Assembly: GCF_000346465.2 (NCBI RefSeq)
Contig: NC_034010.1
Coordinates: forward strand, 24,524,570 to 24,588,569
Source: Prunus persica
Taxonomy: Eukaryota > Streptophyta > Magnoliopsida > Rosales > Rosaceae
Reading direction: 5' to 3'
Length of the DNA: 64,000 nt
In this document: positions 35,301 through 48,350 of the stretch, in pieces
Position numbering within the stretch: the stretch's first letter is position 1
Layout: the number at the start of each line of letters is the position of its first letter
Made by a program: the position numbers and the translations under genes
Notes under the pieces: generated by a model
Database searches by the model: none
Told to the model about the DNA's origin: nothing
The model's input: only the letters and a program-made list of their open reading frames with translations

Positions 35301-36526
35301 ATAAGTTCGCATCAAAACAAATCAGAAACCAGCAATAATAAAGGAAGCTTTCCATGATTATCACAGGGAACACATTGTACTAATATCAACAATATAAACA
35401 GTCTACTTATCCATGGAAACTAACTGTGTCAGCATACAATGAGCCTGGATCAAAATACCTCAGAGACTTTAAGATGAAGATGAACATGAAAACATACTAG
35501 TAAAATAACATTCAATTGAACATGAAACTATACTAGTAAAATTAGATTCAATTGAACATGAAATGAGAAATATCAATTGTTACAAATTCAACAACGCAAG
35601 TTAGGAGAGTCTTCCAACTCCCCAAAAAACTTTAAAATGAGCATGACAAGGGCAAGCCCTGTATCAAGTACCTTCTGTCCAGGTCGCCCTGCAAATCAGC
35701 TTCAGAGAGGGGCATCCTAGGAGGACATCCATCGATTACACAACCAACACCACCACCATGTGATTCTCCAAAAGTTGTTACACGAAAGAAATTTCCATAA
35801 GTATTGCCAGCTGCCTGCACCTCTGAAATTTAACAGCAAAAAAATTCAGAATTGGAAGTCCTAGCTTACTACAATCCCTTACATTATATAAACTCCCATT
35901 AATTTTAACACTTGCATTCGAAAAGTACTAATTTTTTCTTCTAATCCCGTTATCAATTGGACTGAGTGATAACAGGGGTACTTAGTTTTTACAACTTTTG
36001 ACCAAAAACAAAGTTTTTACAAATTGGGTAGTGCTTGCAGAAGCTACTTAAAGTCGCCGCAATCCCAATGACTTAATAATCTTTTAAAAGAATGAACCAT
36101 GCTTATTGCATAAAAGAAATTCACTGGAAAGTATAGGGATTTATAACCTTAAGTAGACAATTAATTCAAGAGCTACATTGCACATAACAAACTTCTCATA
36201 CATTGGACAGAGGAAGCAAATAGTAGACTTGACCACTTAACACACAGCATATACAGCCTTCAATGATGTAGCTAAACAATTTTAAGCAATTGAACATAAG
36301 CAGACATAGGGAACTTGTACAGTGATTTGTATTAGAAGCAAAAGCAAATGATTTGAACAATCAGAGAGAGAGACTTACGGAGCTTCCTGAGAGTACGAGG
36401 GCGGATCAAAAACTGTACTGAGGGGGACGATAGATTTCGAAGATCCGAGGAGATAGAGCACAACCCAGAAAGCCCATCGGTCCTTGAAGCTCCGAGAAAT
36501 GGTTTGGATGAGAGAGACGAAGCCAT
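30158..36526 (-). CDS. CS: chorismate synthase, plastid precursor
   Basis: Thirteen exons on the minus strand: 36526-36379, 35822-35672, 35016-34940, 34810-34752, 34495-34412, 34322-34230, 33219-33139, 32473-32342, 32260-32158, 31984-31890, 31783-31718, 30595-30511 and 30315-30158. Phases are all consistent, giving 443 residues, normal for the plant enzyme. It converts 5-enolpyruvylshikimate 3-phosphate to chorismate with reduced FMN, the last step of the shikimate pathway. Signatures: [18 protein letters not shown] (from residue 67), [51 protein letters not shown] and [16 protein letters not shown]. The first about 50 residues are Ser/Arg-rich, a chloroplast transit peptide. Several introns carry duplications or repeats, described separately, but every exon and junction reads intact. 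The next gene upstream on the same strand uses chorismate. Confidence 0.95.
30649..31008. repeat. intron 11 duplication, copy 1, with partial exon copy
   Basis: Matches 31398-31751. Its right end (30975-31008) copies the last 34 bases of exon 11 together with the adjoining GTAAGT donor (30969-30974). It has no acceptor of its own in place and lies inside the intron between exons 11 and 12. Confidence 0.85.
31007..31295. repeat. dispersed repeat, copy B (in chorismate synthase intron 11)
   Basis: Same sequence family as 28581-28875. It abuts the end of the partial exon copy, suggesting that duplication and repeat arrived together or that the repeat marks the breakpoint. Confidence 0.85.
31398..31751. 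repeat. intron 11 duplication, copy 2 (with functional exon 11 end)
   Basis: Partner of 30649-31008. This copy includes the real 3' part of exon 11 (31718-31751), so it is presumably the original. Confidence 0.85.
32295..32335. repeat. (AG)n / (CT)n microsatellite filling half of an 81-bp intron
   Basis: Chorismate synthase intron 8 spans 32341-32261. In the gene's sense it reads (CT)n over roughly half its length, right after the donor GTAAAATCT. Confidence 0.9.
33440..33546. repeat. 25-bp tandem repeat array, four copies plus a partial fifth
   Basis: Units start at 33440, 33465, 33490 and 33515, each beginning CAGACATGAATGTCATGTAC, with a partial unit at 33540. Each holds the near-palindrome ATGAATGTCAT. 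The array is in chorismate synthase intron 6. Confidence 0.95.
35032..35573. repeat. 271-bp direct tandem duplication in chorismate synthase intron 2
   Basis: Units 35032-35302 and 35303-35573 are nearly identical, with a handful of substitutions, suggesting a recent event. Each ends in a smaller internal repeat containing ATTCAATTGAACATGAAA. Confidence 0.95.
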
Positions 36527-38189
36527 CTCAATTGAACTCACTGAGCCTCAGCCACCAACCACAACACCCAGGAAGAAGAGAAAGAAGAAAACGATGGAAG
36601 CTTTTAAGAAACTAAAGAAAAAAATTGGGTGCTTTGGATTTGGTTCGAGTAAATAATAAGGTGGTCGAATTTAGATGCAATAGAAGTTAGAACCCACCAA
36701 CTCACTTCACCTACCCACCACTGCCACCACCACAACTTCGAGCTTTCAATTTATTTATTTTTCTTTGTTTGGTGGCTTGCTACACATAGCCAATCGTAGT
36801 ACTAGTAGTGGGTGCGCGTAGGGAGACTGGGAGATACAAATAAGAATGGAAGAAAATTGTAAAACATTCAAAATAATAAAATATTTAAAATAAATAATAA
36901 AATATGGGTACTATTTTGAAAGGACACAATTACACCTCATTTTTCTTTTTTAAAACTTAAATTGAATTACTAATATTTAAAGATAAAAAAATTATATTTA
37001 TAAAAAATTTAAATAAATAAAAATCCCAATTGGCATATAATGGGCTAGAAGAAAATTAAATGGATTTTGCTAAAATACTGTCGCCTGCCTATTTGTTGAG
37101 TCTTGAGTGGACGATTCTTTATTGTTGATGCGTTGTAGTCGGGAATTGTCCTGCTCAAAATTTTTTAGAAATAAAATAAGGTGATGTGTTCAAGTTATTT
37201 TAACAAATATATCAACGTGGCTTTGAAGCCAGAACTATAGAGTAAAAATATTTAAAAGCATCTATCAAGTAAATTCTGAAGCAATTGATTATTGTTATAT
37301 CAAGAAAATCATGAAAAACATGGAGTGGTGCTGCCTAAAATTGAAGAGTGACATTTCTATGTAGTGGCCATCAGGGTCTCCTCGTGTTTTGAGTGAAAAT
37401 CATGAAAAACATGGGGTGTGCTGCCTTGCACGCGTATTCTTTATTAACTCAACTCAATTGTGTTTTCCTATTTCTGAACTCATTTTAATTCAAATTCAGC
37501 CTACAGACAGACACATCACATCCCTCTATGTATGTCATGAGTTTCATTTTTTTAATATCATATATATTGCTCATGGTGTTTTTTTGGGGACCGTTTACGT
37601 GAACAATTGCTAAGCATTGATCGCTGAGAGCTTCCCATGTATTAATGGTTGAGAATCACCTACTCATATTTGAAAGACTGGTCTAAGCATTCCTTGAATA
37701 ATATATAAACTAAAACTAGTCACATAATTATAAAGATTGACACAAAATACTCATTACTCAAAATATTTCTCAGAGGCCTTTTGTCTTTTCTATTTGTTTA
37801 TTTTTATATTTTTTGCTTCATTATTTATCTTCTTTTGTCTGGTACCTGGGCTGGTTGACAAGGTAGGTGGTGGTCAGGGTGAAATGTGAGGTGTGGTTAG
37901 GCAAATCAGACATTCCTCTCGTATGTTTTGACTTTGCCATGGAGTTGCATAAAGATTATTATCAGTACCAGTCTGTCGACAAGTCAAATTGGAATGAGAT
38001 TATAATTAAGAAACATCCTTTTATTGTTTTCACAAATGAATCATGAATTCAATGGTAACTAAAACCAAAGCTATATATATTGCCTGCTGTTTTCCACAGG
38101 GCCTGTATGAGTTTCCTCTTTGACACTACAAATAATCATCACATGGGGAAAAAATGTGAAAAGAGAGTGCAAAATATGTCAATCCCTTC
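36527..38189. other. spacer between chorismate synthase and ADC synthase
   Basis: 1.66 kb, no gene. It holds the chorismate synthase promoter and 5' UTR at the left and the ADC synthase 3' UTR at the right. A short direct duplication (ATCATGAAAAACATGG at about 37308 and 37398) is the only structure noted. Confidence 0.5.
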
Positions 38190-41100
38190 CTACAGAAACT
38201 CCATGACAGCTTTTGCTGGAGCCTGTGTTTTCAAAACCATTTCGTCATACTCATCTTCAGGATTTGATAAAGCAATAATGGCTCCCCCTGCTCCTATTGA
38301 AGCTTCACCCTCATGTATAACAACAGTTCTAATAACTATATTCAGATCAAACGTCTGGTTGTATGAGAAGAACCCAATGGAGCCGGAGTAAATTCCTCGT
38401 GAACTGTTTTCAATTGAATCAAGAAGTTCCATTGATCTCAGTTTCGGTGCACCTGTCATTGAACCACCTGGAAATGCTGCTCTCACACAGTCAACTGCAG
38501 TTACATCCGACCGCTTCTTCCCACGAATTGTGCTCACCATAGTATGGACAGTAGCATATGATTCCACATCCATAAGATGGGGCACATGAACAGAGCCAGG
38601 CTCACATACACGACCAAGGTCGTTTCTTAGAAGATCAACAATCATCAGATTTTCAGCTTGATCCTTTTCACTGTAGAGAGATAGCAGAGTGCTCAAAGTC
38701 AGAATAAATTTAGCCAATACAAGAAAACTAAGATCCTGATAACAGCTCTTCACTTGACCAAATTGTCATTTATAGTAACATGATTACATCAGAGGGAAAA
38801 ATATACTATAATGGTTTTAATCTCCTGTAAAAAAAGAGGGGAGATTCATTTTACCTGTATTGTAGCTGTAGTTTGTGTTGTTCATCTTCCTCCAGTGTTG
38901 CACCACGAGCTACAGTACCCTTAATGGGCTTTGCTTCCAGTATACCATTTCTATCCAACCGTAGAAACCGCTCTGGTGAAGAACAGCAGATGCATAGGTT
39001 TTCCTTTGTAAAATTAAGCCAGGCAGCATATGGTGCTGGGTTTTTCTCTCTAAGGTGAAGGTAAAGTCCCAATGAGTCCATTTCCCCGATTCTTTTTCTC
39101 ATCTGAGTCGTGAGACATAATTCATAGCTTTCACCATCTTTAATGTATTCCATACACTTGTCAACATCTTTTATATACTCCTCCCTTGATTTATCAGCAA
39201 GGAAACTTGCTTGACATTGCAAAGATGTTAAAGCCTGTAAATTTGGCTCCTCTCCCTCCTTAGTAGCAGAAGTTTTTAAGCTGAGAAGCTTCTGTTCTGT
39301 ATCATCCAACCATGGTGTCTTACTTGTGCATCCTTCGTTTATAGACAGTACATAAACATCGTTGGAGCAGTGATCAATAACTACAAGATTATCAGCAAAG
39401 AAAAAGCAAGCATCTGGAGTCCCGGATTTGTGGCGATTAGATAATGCTCCACATTCAACTTTAAGGCTATATCTGCATTACATGAAATCAGTGAACGCTC
39501 AGCTAACTTAAGACACATATAAGAAGAAGAACTATTTTTGGCTAGTGACAGACATTCAATCCAAGCATATAAATATGAAAAAGCAGAACCCAAAGGGAGA
39601 GAGATGATGACTTCTTATGACGGAACAGCAATCAGGAATCAGGATAGCTAAAAAGTAAAGAGACGTCTACTATTCAACTGATTATCTTCAGAGTCAATCA
39701 ATCCATATTGGGATGACAGTCCTTCATTATCTTCAGGGTCAAGTATCCCATATTGGGAGATGACAGTCCTTTACTACTGAAGCATCAGCTCCAACTTTTC
39801 TTTTTAAATTTTTGACAGAGTATAAAACTTCTTTAGGGAATGATCCACGCTCTATGCCTTAATGAAACATTGGTAGAGTTTGACGGCACCAATCATGCTT
39901 TTACAAGAGACCAACTTTCTGAGAAACTGATTTTCCACAAGCTAAATTAACAAAACTGAATCCATACACTGAGGAGTAGTGGGTAAGAAGGAAAAGATTG
40001 TCCAAGAATGTTACATTCAAATAAACTTAACTGCATACCCCATGTAGCCAATATATCCACCATGAAAGTCAAATGGAAGTCCTTCATAATCCTTTTCATC
40101 ATAACAAAATGACAGGAGCTCCTGAAACACAGATCAAGCAGCAAATATCACTTCAAGCTGGGAGACTGAACATAATAATATAATCACAAACATAATTATT
40201 TCTAAATGAACAGAAGAAAGTTCATTCTGACATAAGTTTATGGCCATAGAGATGATCTCTACATTAAGTATAACACATGTAAAAACATAGAAGCCCAAAT
40301 ATATCAAGAACAGAAATAAAAGGAGATAAGGGCATTTGAGAAGCTATCATCACACACACAAGAAGATTACAACACAACCTGTAATTTCACTAATACCTTT
40401 TTCAAAAAGTCAAGAAAACCTTCTTCCAAAATGGTGCTTTTGGTAGAGCCTTGAGCATCCTCAACAGATAGAAAACCTCTGCCTTTCAAAGTCATATCAC
40501 TGAAAAACGCAGTATATATAACTTAGAAATACTCACAAAAGCTTTATTCTAAAAAATTATGATTAGTTTTATATGAAAACATTATGAATGACAAGGTATT
40601 TATGTGATGATACTTATACTTGAAGCCTCGGTTAAACAAATATTCATACAAAACTACAAAATTGATGCTAAAATTTTCCCAAATCACTGTTCAGTCAAAC
40701 CTTCTATCAGACAATTTAAAGGTCAATTGCTTCCAAAGAGTTCCACCTTTTCCTCCCATAAATGAAAAGCGTGCTCTTCTCTGAACATTCAAGAAAACAA
40801 AGAAAATAAGCCCCATAAAAGTAAAGACTATGATAATGCCAAATATTTCAACTAAAACCTTCACCAAGAACTATGAGAGAAGGAAAACTCATGCTAAGAG
40901 TTGTAACTAGCAATCAGAAGCAAGTGAAACTTACCAAACAACTTATAAAACGAGATGGGGAAAAATTATCAATCTTAAGATGGGCATACGCATGGCAATT
41001 AAAATGTAAAATCCAACGCCACACAAGAAAGTAGAAGAAGTAATATTGAGTTGTTTAATTGAAAAGAGAAATCACTGAACAATCAACAGACCTTTTCTAT

Positions 41101-44100
41101 TGATGAACTGTCCAACCAAAAGGTGTTTTCAGCTTTATGATGTCCATAAAGTTCACAAAATATATTTTTTGCTCCACCAACCTGACCAGCCAAGTTCTTA
41201 AATCTCTTCCATTTGAGCTTCAGATATTTTACATCATTGCTTGGATGCAAAAGGTTAACCATATCAACCATACCAGAACAATTTCTGTTACCTTCGCTGT
41301 TCTTTAATAAGTTACTTCTTGAAGCCTTCCTATATAGTTGACCATCTGCATTATTTACCAGTTGCCTATGTCTAGGAACTTCTGTGAACAGTCGACTAAC
41401 ATGGGGAATCTGCACGCATGCTAAAAGAGGTTTATTGGTCAGTTGAAATTAGAGGCAGTTTATTCTAAGAAAATAATAATAGTTGTAAAATATATAGAAC
41501 TACAAGGAAGAAGAAGAAGGATGAACAGATAATTCTAGAAAAGAGCCCCAGTTTACCTGTATAATCAAAATTCCGTTCTTGGAGGAATGATGCCCTCGAA
41601 CTCAGCCTGTACTCCTCTGTGATCTCTCTGAAATTCTTGAATATCTGCCTTCCATGACAGGTTGCAATACTCTCTGGATGGAACTGTAAGGCTCAACACA
41701 TAAAGTCAAGAGGGTATTGCACCGAAAACCAGAGCCCAACAATCACAAATGCAAAGAACAAGCAACACACCTGCAAACCATAATGAGGCCTGGTAGAATG
41801 CATAATGCCCATGAGAACCTTTTCGCTCTGCAGTTTGCCAGAATGGCTGAACGGCGAATAACTTCCATTTTTCACTTTTCTTGAAAAAGATCCAGCAGCA
41901 AACTCTGAGGGAACATCACACTTGTGGGTTTCAATAAAAGAAAGTGCATCCACGGAGGAAGTCCATGCTATAGGAATAAGTTCATCTGGGAGTGATTCAA
42001 CATCTACAACAAGTGAATGGTACCGTACCACCTGCAATTAGGTATAGTCCATAGTTAAGAATAACCATCAGAATCACCGTAAAGGTCCATGGTAGCTGCA
42101 GCATGCACTTGCTGCAAAACCAAATCGATACAATAAAGTTCCAAGAAATCATCTTTGACCTTCTGCAATTTTAAATTTTTTCTTTTTCTTTTTTGTGGCA
42201 AGTGTAGATATACTATTTGAAATTTCAAGAATGACTGACTTCGGTTCAACATAAAAAGATCAGATCTTGCAATTATGTGACTTAGATAATAGTAATCATT
42301 ATTCAAGTAAATGATTGCAATCTCAAGTTCGCATGAAAATTATAATCTTAATAAAGTTTAAAAATTATTGCCCATTTACAAGTTAATTACCATCACATTT
42401 TCGTCCCACAAGTAAAGTTTTTACTGTCATAATATACAGAATAGAATCATCTACATGAAAAGCCAGAATTCTCGATCGCCTATTGTTTAGAAGCAAACTG
42501 AAAGTGAACTAGACACTGGCAATGTTCTTTTATTTTTATTTTTTCTAGGATGTGAGTAACTTTAGCAAGATATGAAAATTCAGAGAAACTGAGCAGTGTC
42601 ATAGAGATTCCTTGATATATTTGACATCTTCCAAGGATAACCCTTCCGTGGTATGGTAAAACGAATTACAAAGGTTGCAATAAACCAAAGAGATTTCAGT
42701 ATAAGACAAATAAGTTTCTTATTATTCTTTTGTTACAAGCATTAATTTCAACTTCAAACTTTAAGAGAAGACTGACCTTGAATCCTGAGTTGTGGCCAGA
42801 AGGGATGTCATTGAAAAGTCTGCACCCATTGTGCTCAATTTCGCTGTATTGAGGAAAAAAGGAGAGTATAAAGTTAATAGAAGGAGAACTTATGGGGAAA
42901 CCAAACAATCACAATAGCAAAGCTTCAATCCAAAATCTTTTTAATTGTAAAGCATATCTCACATTAATAATTAAAAAAATTAGTAGAGAAAATAAACACC
43001 CATGAAAACCAAATCTTGTTATAATATACAACTATACCTCAACCGTCCATGGACTGGTTCAGATGCGTGGACAACTTTAGCACCGTGCACGTAAGCTAAA
43101 GCCTGTTTCATCAAAGTCATCCAGGAGAAGGGTGAAAACCAAGTCATATTAAGAGAACTATCATTCTTGATGAGAGAGGCTATGCATTCTGATATCACCA
43201 CCTTATTAAGACCAAGATTACATGCTGTTTATGTGAAATACACTACATAATGCAAAGATTCATATATGCAGATATAAATCTATAAATACAACTGTCTACA
43301 TGCTGCACCAGAACAAGCCAAAAAAACACTTGTATTTATTTATGTTAAGCATATTGTGCGTGTGTGTATTCACGTATGTAGTACGTATATTCCCTTTTTG
43401 GCATGGAACTTTGTATATAAGATTCTTAGAACAATGGGTCAAAACCACTGCCTGTATATACCATTTTAAGGGTAGCCTGTAATTCTTCCTAAAAATATCA
43501 TTATGAATGTAACTAGGGAATTTTAACTTAAGCATCTAGGCTACATCAGAAGAGAAAAAAAGTGTAAAGCAAAATACCTGATGTCCAAGACAAACACCCA
43601 AAATAGGGATATCCCAGCAGTCAAGCAGCACCTGAAGACATATTCCTGACAGATTCAAATAGTTTCCAAATGAAATTATCAAAATAAACTTTAACACCTA
43701 AAGCAGAGGGCAAAAAAGGGCTGCAAACACCAGTCTAGAGAGCTGTTTTTTTTTTTCCAAGTAAAACTTCATTCAAAAACGGCAACAGAATGCAATGGAA
43801 GTCATCTATAAGTATACCAGAGTAAATCACTCAAGAGGAGAACAAAAATGTGTGTGCTTGAACATAATCCAAAAGGTTGAAAACTCTTGAGAGTGGCCTA
43901 TCTTATTAGCTCTGCAGAATAAAGGCTATCTAAATAAGACTTCATGTATCTATTTTTGGCCGAGATGCAATTAGAAGTAACAAGTAATGCAAAAAGAAGA
44001 TGGTGGCTTAAATATCGTAACTCTACTTCTAGTCAATACTTCTTTCTGCTGTATGTCGTGACGATAAAGATGGAACTAGAATAGAAAAGATAAATTCATT

Positions 44101-44985
44101 TTTCTCCCTCTCACCTATGTCTGCTGGGCATGCTGGGGAACCAGGTCCAGGTGATATAACAACATTATCAAATGCATTTTCTTCATACAAGTAATAGCAG
44201 ATGTCTTTCCACGTCAATTCATCATTTCGCACCACCACAGGAGGCACTGGCACAATCAGAAGCTAAAATGTCAGAATCAAGTCAAAATTAAATTTTCAAT
44301 AAAACACATCTGTATAAACCGTCAGTCAGCTCTATTGCTCTCTTATGGCCCAGCCCTATTTATCTATCAATATGGTTTATTGAAGAAATATACCACTTTA
44401 TCTAGCCAAGGCAGAAATTTTCCCATATAAGAAGCAATGTCCAGTTGTCTTTACGGCTATATTGGTAGCATGACTCACATGCTTTAATACTTTTAAGTGT
44501 ACTTCACCAGGGCATAATCGGCCAACACTTCAGTACGCAGACATTACATTTTGTTATTCCTTAGCAGGTTATAGATGAAGAAAACATTATAGCCCTGGGA
44601 AATAATGAGCGGCATACATGGAGGAGATAGAGGGGGAGGAAGAGAAAAGCGTACACCCATTAATGACAGACAGCTCCTGGTATATGTTGTATGTGTAGCT
44701 GTCGTAGTTGTCAATCAACAATGTCCTCACAAATTCCAGCTTCTGACCAGGTTCCTGCAGGTGTTTCTTTCCCACATAGGATCCTTTTAAAGGCTGAGGC
44801 ATCAAATTGCTAGACATCACCAGCCTTCTAGCATCATGATTAGATGCTCGATTTTTGTCCTTGTTATTGAAATTATCAACTTTCACATAAAGTTCAGACT
44901 CTAGCATATTCTTGTTTGTGCATGGTAACCCCTCAACAAAAGGATATCTGAGCTCAGAAGAAGACGAACACAAAGCGAAATTCAT
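38190..44985 (-). CDS. ADCS: aminodeoxychorismate synthase (fused PabA-PabB), plastid precursor
   Basis: Thirteen exons on the minus strand: 44985-44655, 44246-44115, 43645-43578, 43102-43038, 42843-42777, 42031-41771, 41683-41557, 41420-41092, 40780-40701, 40499-40397, 40121-40039, 39472-38855 and 38670-38190. They give 914 residues, close to known plant enzymes. It turns chorismate and glutamine into 4-amino-4-deoxychorismate, the first step to p-aminobenzoate and folate, in plastids. A transit-like N-terminus is followed by a class I glutamine amidotransferase domain ([15 protein letters not shown]; nucleophile Cys173 in GVCLGHQ; FHPES at 309-313) and a chorismate-binding domain with PIKGT (731-735). 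That Lys marks PabB-type enzymes, whereas anthranilate synthase has PIAGT. Later motifs: [30 protein letters not shown]. At the exon 1/2 junction the joined codon reads Leu (INGLPPVVV) where I recall Val. A 5' UTR intron is possible (donor GTAAATTAGG next to 45366). Confidence 0.94.
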
Positions 44986-46317
44986 TTTTGTTACTTATGA
45001 TAGAGATTGTCAAAAGTTGTACACAAGCGCCCAAAACTGAGCTTCTGCAGCACAGAAATGTACACAGTTAGATGTGCCACCTACAGTTTAATATGCCATG
45101 CAAAGCAATATGGTATTTAAGTCTCTTTCTTTACCAAAATCACTTAGAATTTCGTCAATTTATTGGTCTCAAATTCAGCTGGGTTAAAACAGGATATAAC
45201 TGTTCTTTTTCCCTCTCACACACAATATAAATACAGAGCCAAAAGCTGGAAAAGATATCATCAAACATTGGTTCTATTTGGATTTAAAGACTGAAAAATA
45301 AAATATCAATGAATAACAGACATAGAAGGCAAATCAATATGAACCAAATAGAAACCCTAATTTACCTGGAGATGAGATGGTCTGACTGCTGTCGCGATGA
45401 GATAGCCGGATAAGACCACCGGTCGCCGCTGGAGGTTGGCGCGCTTGGGTAGGGCCGAACGGTGCGAGCTCAAGCGTGAGGGTTACAAAATTTCAGAGGT
45501 GCGAACAAGGAGATCATCGATGGTCCACTCACAAGCCAAGCCGAAACGTAAAGCTCTTCCGCTCTCGCCGTTTGGCGCTTCGGCTGCCTTGGAGATGACA
45601 TGTGATTCTAACTATGCTTTAAATGAGGAAATGGGTTCACTCAGTTCCTCAACCAAGTATCAATACATTCACTTTGGCACTTCATCACTATGCTACAGAA
45701 TTAGCTATTAGACTGAAACAGAAGATAAACTACATACAGCTACCAGCTGAAATTACTTGAAACAACCAAAATGTCAAATATTGATCCATAATCATATAAA
45801 ATATTTCAAAGTCCCACACTGAAAAGCATAAAACTTGCAGACAGAACAAAAAGAAAAAAAGGATAAGAAAAGTGAGAAGCGAACCTCAGAATCAGAGGAA
45901 GCAGCTGAGACGTGTGAAGCTTGTTGGGTTATTTATAGCTTTATAAATAGAAGAGATGAGAGAGAGAGGCATACTTTGTGGTGGGTTGGTATTGAATGGG
46001 CCATGGTTGGTGGTGGTGGAGGTTTGAGGAGAGACGAAGACTGCCCATGGAAGCTTGGAAATGGAAAGAGAGATGCGGGACCCACCATAACCCGATACGG
46101 ACAGAAGCAGTCGAGCCCAGAATCAAGATTCATACTTTAGAGGAATCCTGGGCCGCATATCGCGGGTTGCTTGGTCCTCCTTCCTTTCGAGTTCAAGACT
46201 TCGAAGGGTGCAGAGCAAACCGGGAACGGATCCGCTGTCCCCAAATTGTGTGTCCCTTCATATCTCCCAATAATTTGTTGACACATGTCATCTCACTTAA
46301 CAGAGTGTCAACTTTTT
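44986..46317. other. ADC synthase upstream region
   Basis: The stretch 45366-45590 is GC-rich and in minus orientation ends at CATCTCCAG|GTAAATTAGG, so it may be a non-coding first exon of ADC synthase. The plus-strand open frame there lacks any known domain. Nothing else is called up to 46317. Confidence 0.4.
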
Positions 46318-46640
46318 TTATTTGGCAATTTTCTTTAGAAAAAAAGCCAAAACGCTCGGCACAAAGTTAACAGGCTCATCTTCATCGACATCGAAAATTG
46401 AGATGTTCGAGTATGAAATCGTACAGCGCTGTGCCCATATGATTGCTTCCCTTCTGATTAGTGCAATTCTGCATTGCAGGAGAATGGAAACAGAGTCGTT
46501 GAAATAGGTGTGGCAATCTTTGAGTGCAAGGTTCCCTTTGCATAGGGCATTTGCGTACACTTTGTTGGGGTATTGTCCCAGAGAAAACCCATAGTTGATT
46601 TGGGTGTTGGAAGGGAAAGAGGAGAGGAGGCCCCAAATTG
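46318..46640 (-). pseudogene. DUF26 (Gnk2 / stress-antifungal) domain relic
   Basis: On the minus strand one frame reads LLSSFPSNTQINYGFSLGQ, then VYANALCKGNLALKDCHTYF, NDSVSILLQ, then REAIIWAQRC and SYSNISIFDV, the order of a DUF26 domain as in cysteine-rich repeat secretory proteins and CRKs. Between ILLQ and EAIIW the expected CxNQK is in another frame (NCTNQKG), pointing to two compensating small indels. There is no signal peptide or first conserved cysteine upstream, and a stop follows the partial domain. Probably a decayed fragment. Confidence 0.6.
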
Positions 46641-47019
46641 GCGGGTGAAGAAGACTCGCGTGTATTAAGTTAAATGAAATATGTCAACAAACTATTGTGG
46701 AGACATGGAGGGACATACAATTTGAGGACAGCAGATCCGTTCCCAGTAAATACTATTTGTTTGATTTATCATAATTTTTGGACTGTCCTCCTATATTTTA
46801 TTTTTATTTTTATATTTTAAGGATGATTAGGATTGGACTGTACCTTATTAGTATTTTTGTGCAAAAATGAATATGTGAGATTCTCTTTCTTCGTCCCAAA
46901 AAAAAAAAAAGTGAGATTCTCTTTAGTTTAGATTTCGACATGACATCGATCGTCCCCTTATTATAATGTTCACATTTAAAAGCTTAATGTATTTTTTTAA
47001 GTGGTTAAAAGTATTTACT

Positions 47020-47215
47020 TATGATCAACGAGAGTTGGTTGAGTTGGTAAAGATCGTTTTCTTCGCTATCAAGGCCTAAGTTCAAATCCCGCTATCAAAA
47101 ATCTCTCTTGATGGGTAATATGTAAAAACCTAAAAATGGGCTAAGAGCTGCTTTATAAGTCCTCAAAGAGGCCTTGGTATGCCTTGATTCTATCCTTCAT
47201 CTTCTTTGATAAAAA
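47020..47215 (+). repeat. probable tRNA-derived SINE
   Basis: GAGAGTTGGTTGAGTTGGTA resembles a tRNA A box and AAGTTCAAATCCCG (from about 47090) a B box, about 35-40 bases apart. A tRNA-unrelated body of about 100 bases and a T-rich end (CTTCATCTTCTTTGATAAAAAAATG) follow, the usual plan of a plant SINE. No clear target-site duplication. Confidence 0.5.
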
Positions 47216-48295
47216 AATGAACAAATATTACAAATGTGAGTTATGCCAGTTAACAAGGAGCAGCCTTGTGTTTATTAGCTTTGAATAAGTTTGTCACTCA
47301 AATGTATGAGCCACATAATTAGTTTCACTAAAATCATAGAGCAATTCAGCAAGAGAAGAATGCCTTAACCCAATCTTTCTAACTCAACAATGATACTAAT
47401 TACTCGGTATCCCAACAATTAGGTGATATATCGAACATATAAAATCTAGTTTTGTATGGTCTGTTACTGTTTCTTTTAAAATAAGTTAGATTTCACAAGA
47501 AATTAATCATAATCTGCCTATATGTATCTCGCCATATTTCCAATGTAGTTTTCCAAAGGGAAAGGGGGGCTTGTTAAAAACAAAGGTCCAAATGCCTGAA
47601 GCAATCCCATGGTTAGAATTAGTAAAGCTCATGTCAAGCTTGCTGGCCCTTTCTGAAACCCTATGCAAGGCTTCGAAACTACAATTTATTTATTTATTTT
47701 TGTCGGCAGCTTGGAAACTACATTGAAATATTGTGAATATTAATATAAATATTTTGAATTTATCCATCTTATAACACTACAAACTAAAACTTGGTCTTGT
47801 TATAATCATCATTGCTGACGGAAATTCTATCCAATATTTTACCATAGTATTATAAATGACGTACAAAAAAGGTCATTCGTGTTTCATTTTGCCATAAAAT
47901 TAAATTAATACATTAAGAAGAAGAAGAAAGAAGAAAGGAGATGGCGGCCACAAACTTCACAAGGTCAAGATTGAGACTTATCTGATTATATGATCTCCTT
48001 TTCCAGGTTAATTCAACCAATAATTACATTTTTTGTAAGTTCAAGAATCGACAGCTCCGCAACAGGGAAGAAATTTGTGGAGTTTGACCAATAACTTGAT
48101 TCGTAATGGGTGACTTATTTTCATTAAGTGAATAAATTATTATATAATATTAGAATACGATCACGTATTTTAATATAGATAAACGATATTATTTTTTATT
48201 TTTATAATGAATTATATATATAACATATGAATGAATTATATCACATAATTATATTTTAGTACCACACTATAATTATTCATAAAATAAAAGGCTTC

Positions 48296-48350
48296 ATATA
48301 TATATATATATATATAAAAGAATCAGATATATGTATATATATATATATAT
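48296..48350. repeat. two (TA)n tracts
   Basis: (AT)n runs at 48296-48317 and 48334-48350, separated by a short AAAGAATCAG spacer. Confidence 0.85.

Noticed and set aside
45436..45711. Plus-strand frame of 91 codons upstream of ADC synthase
   Set aside because: No domain, and the region reads better as the minus-strand 5' leader with a splice donor.
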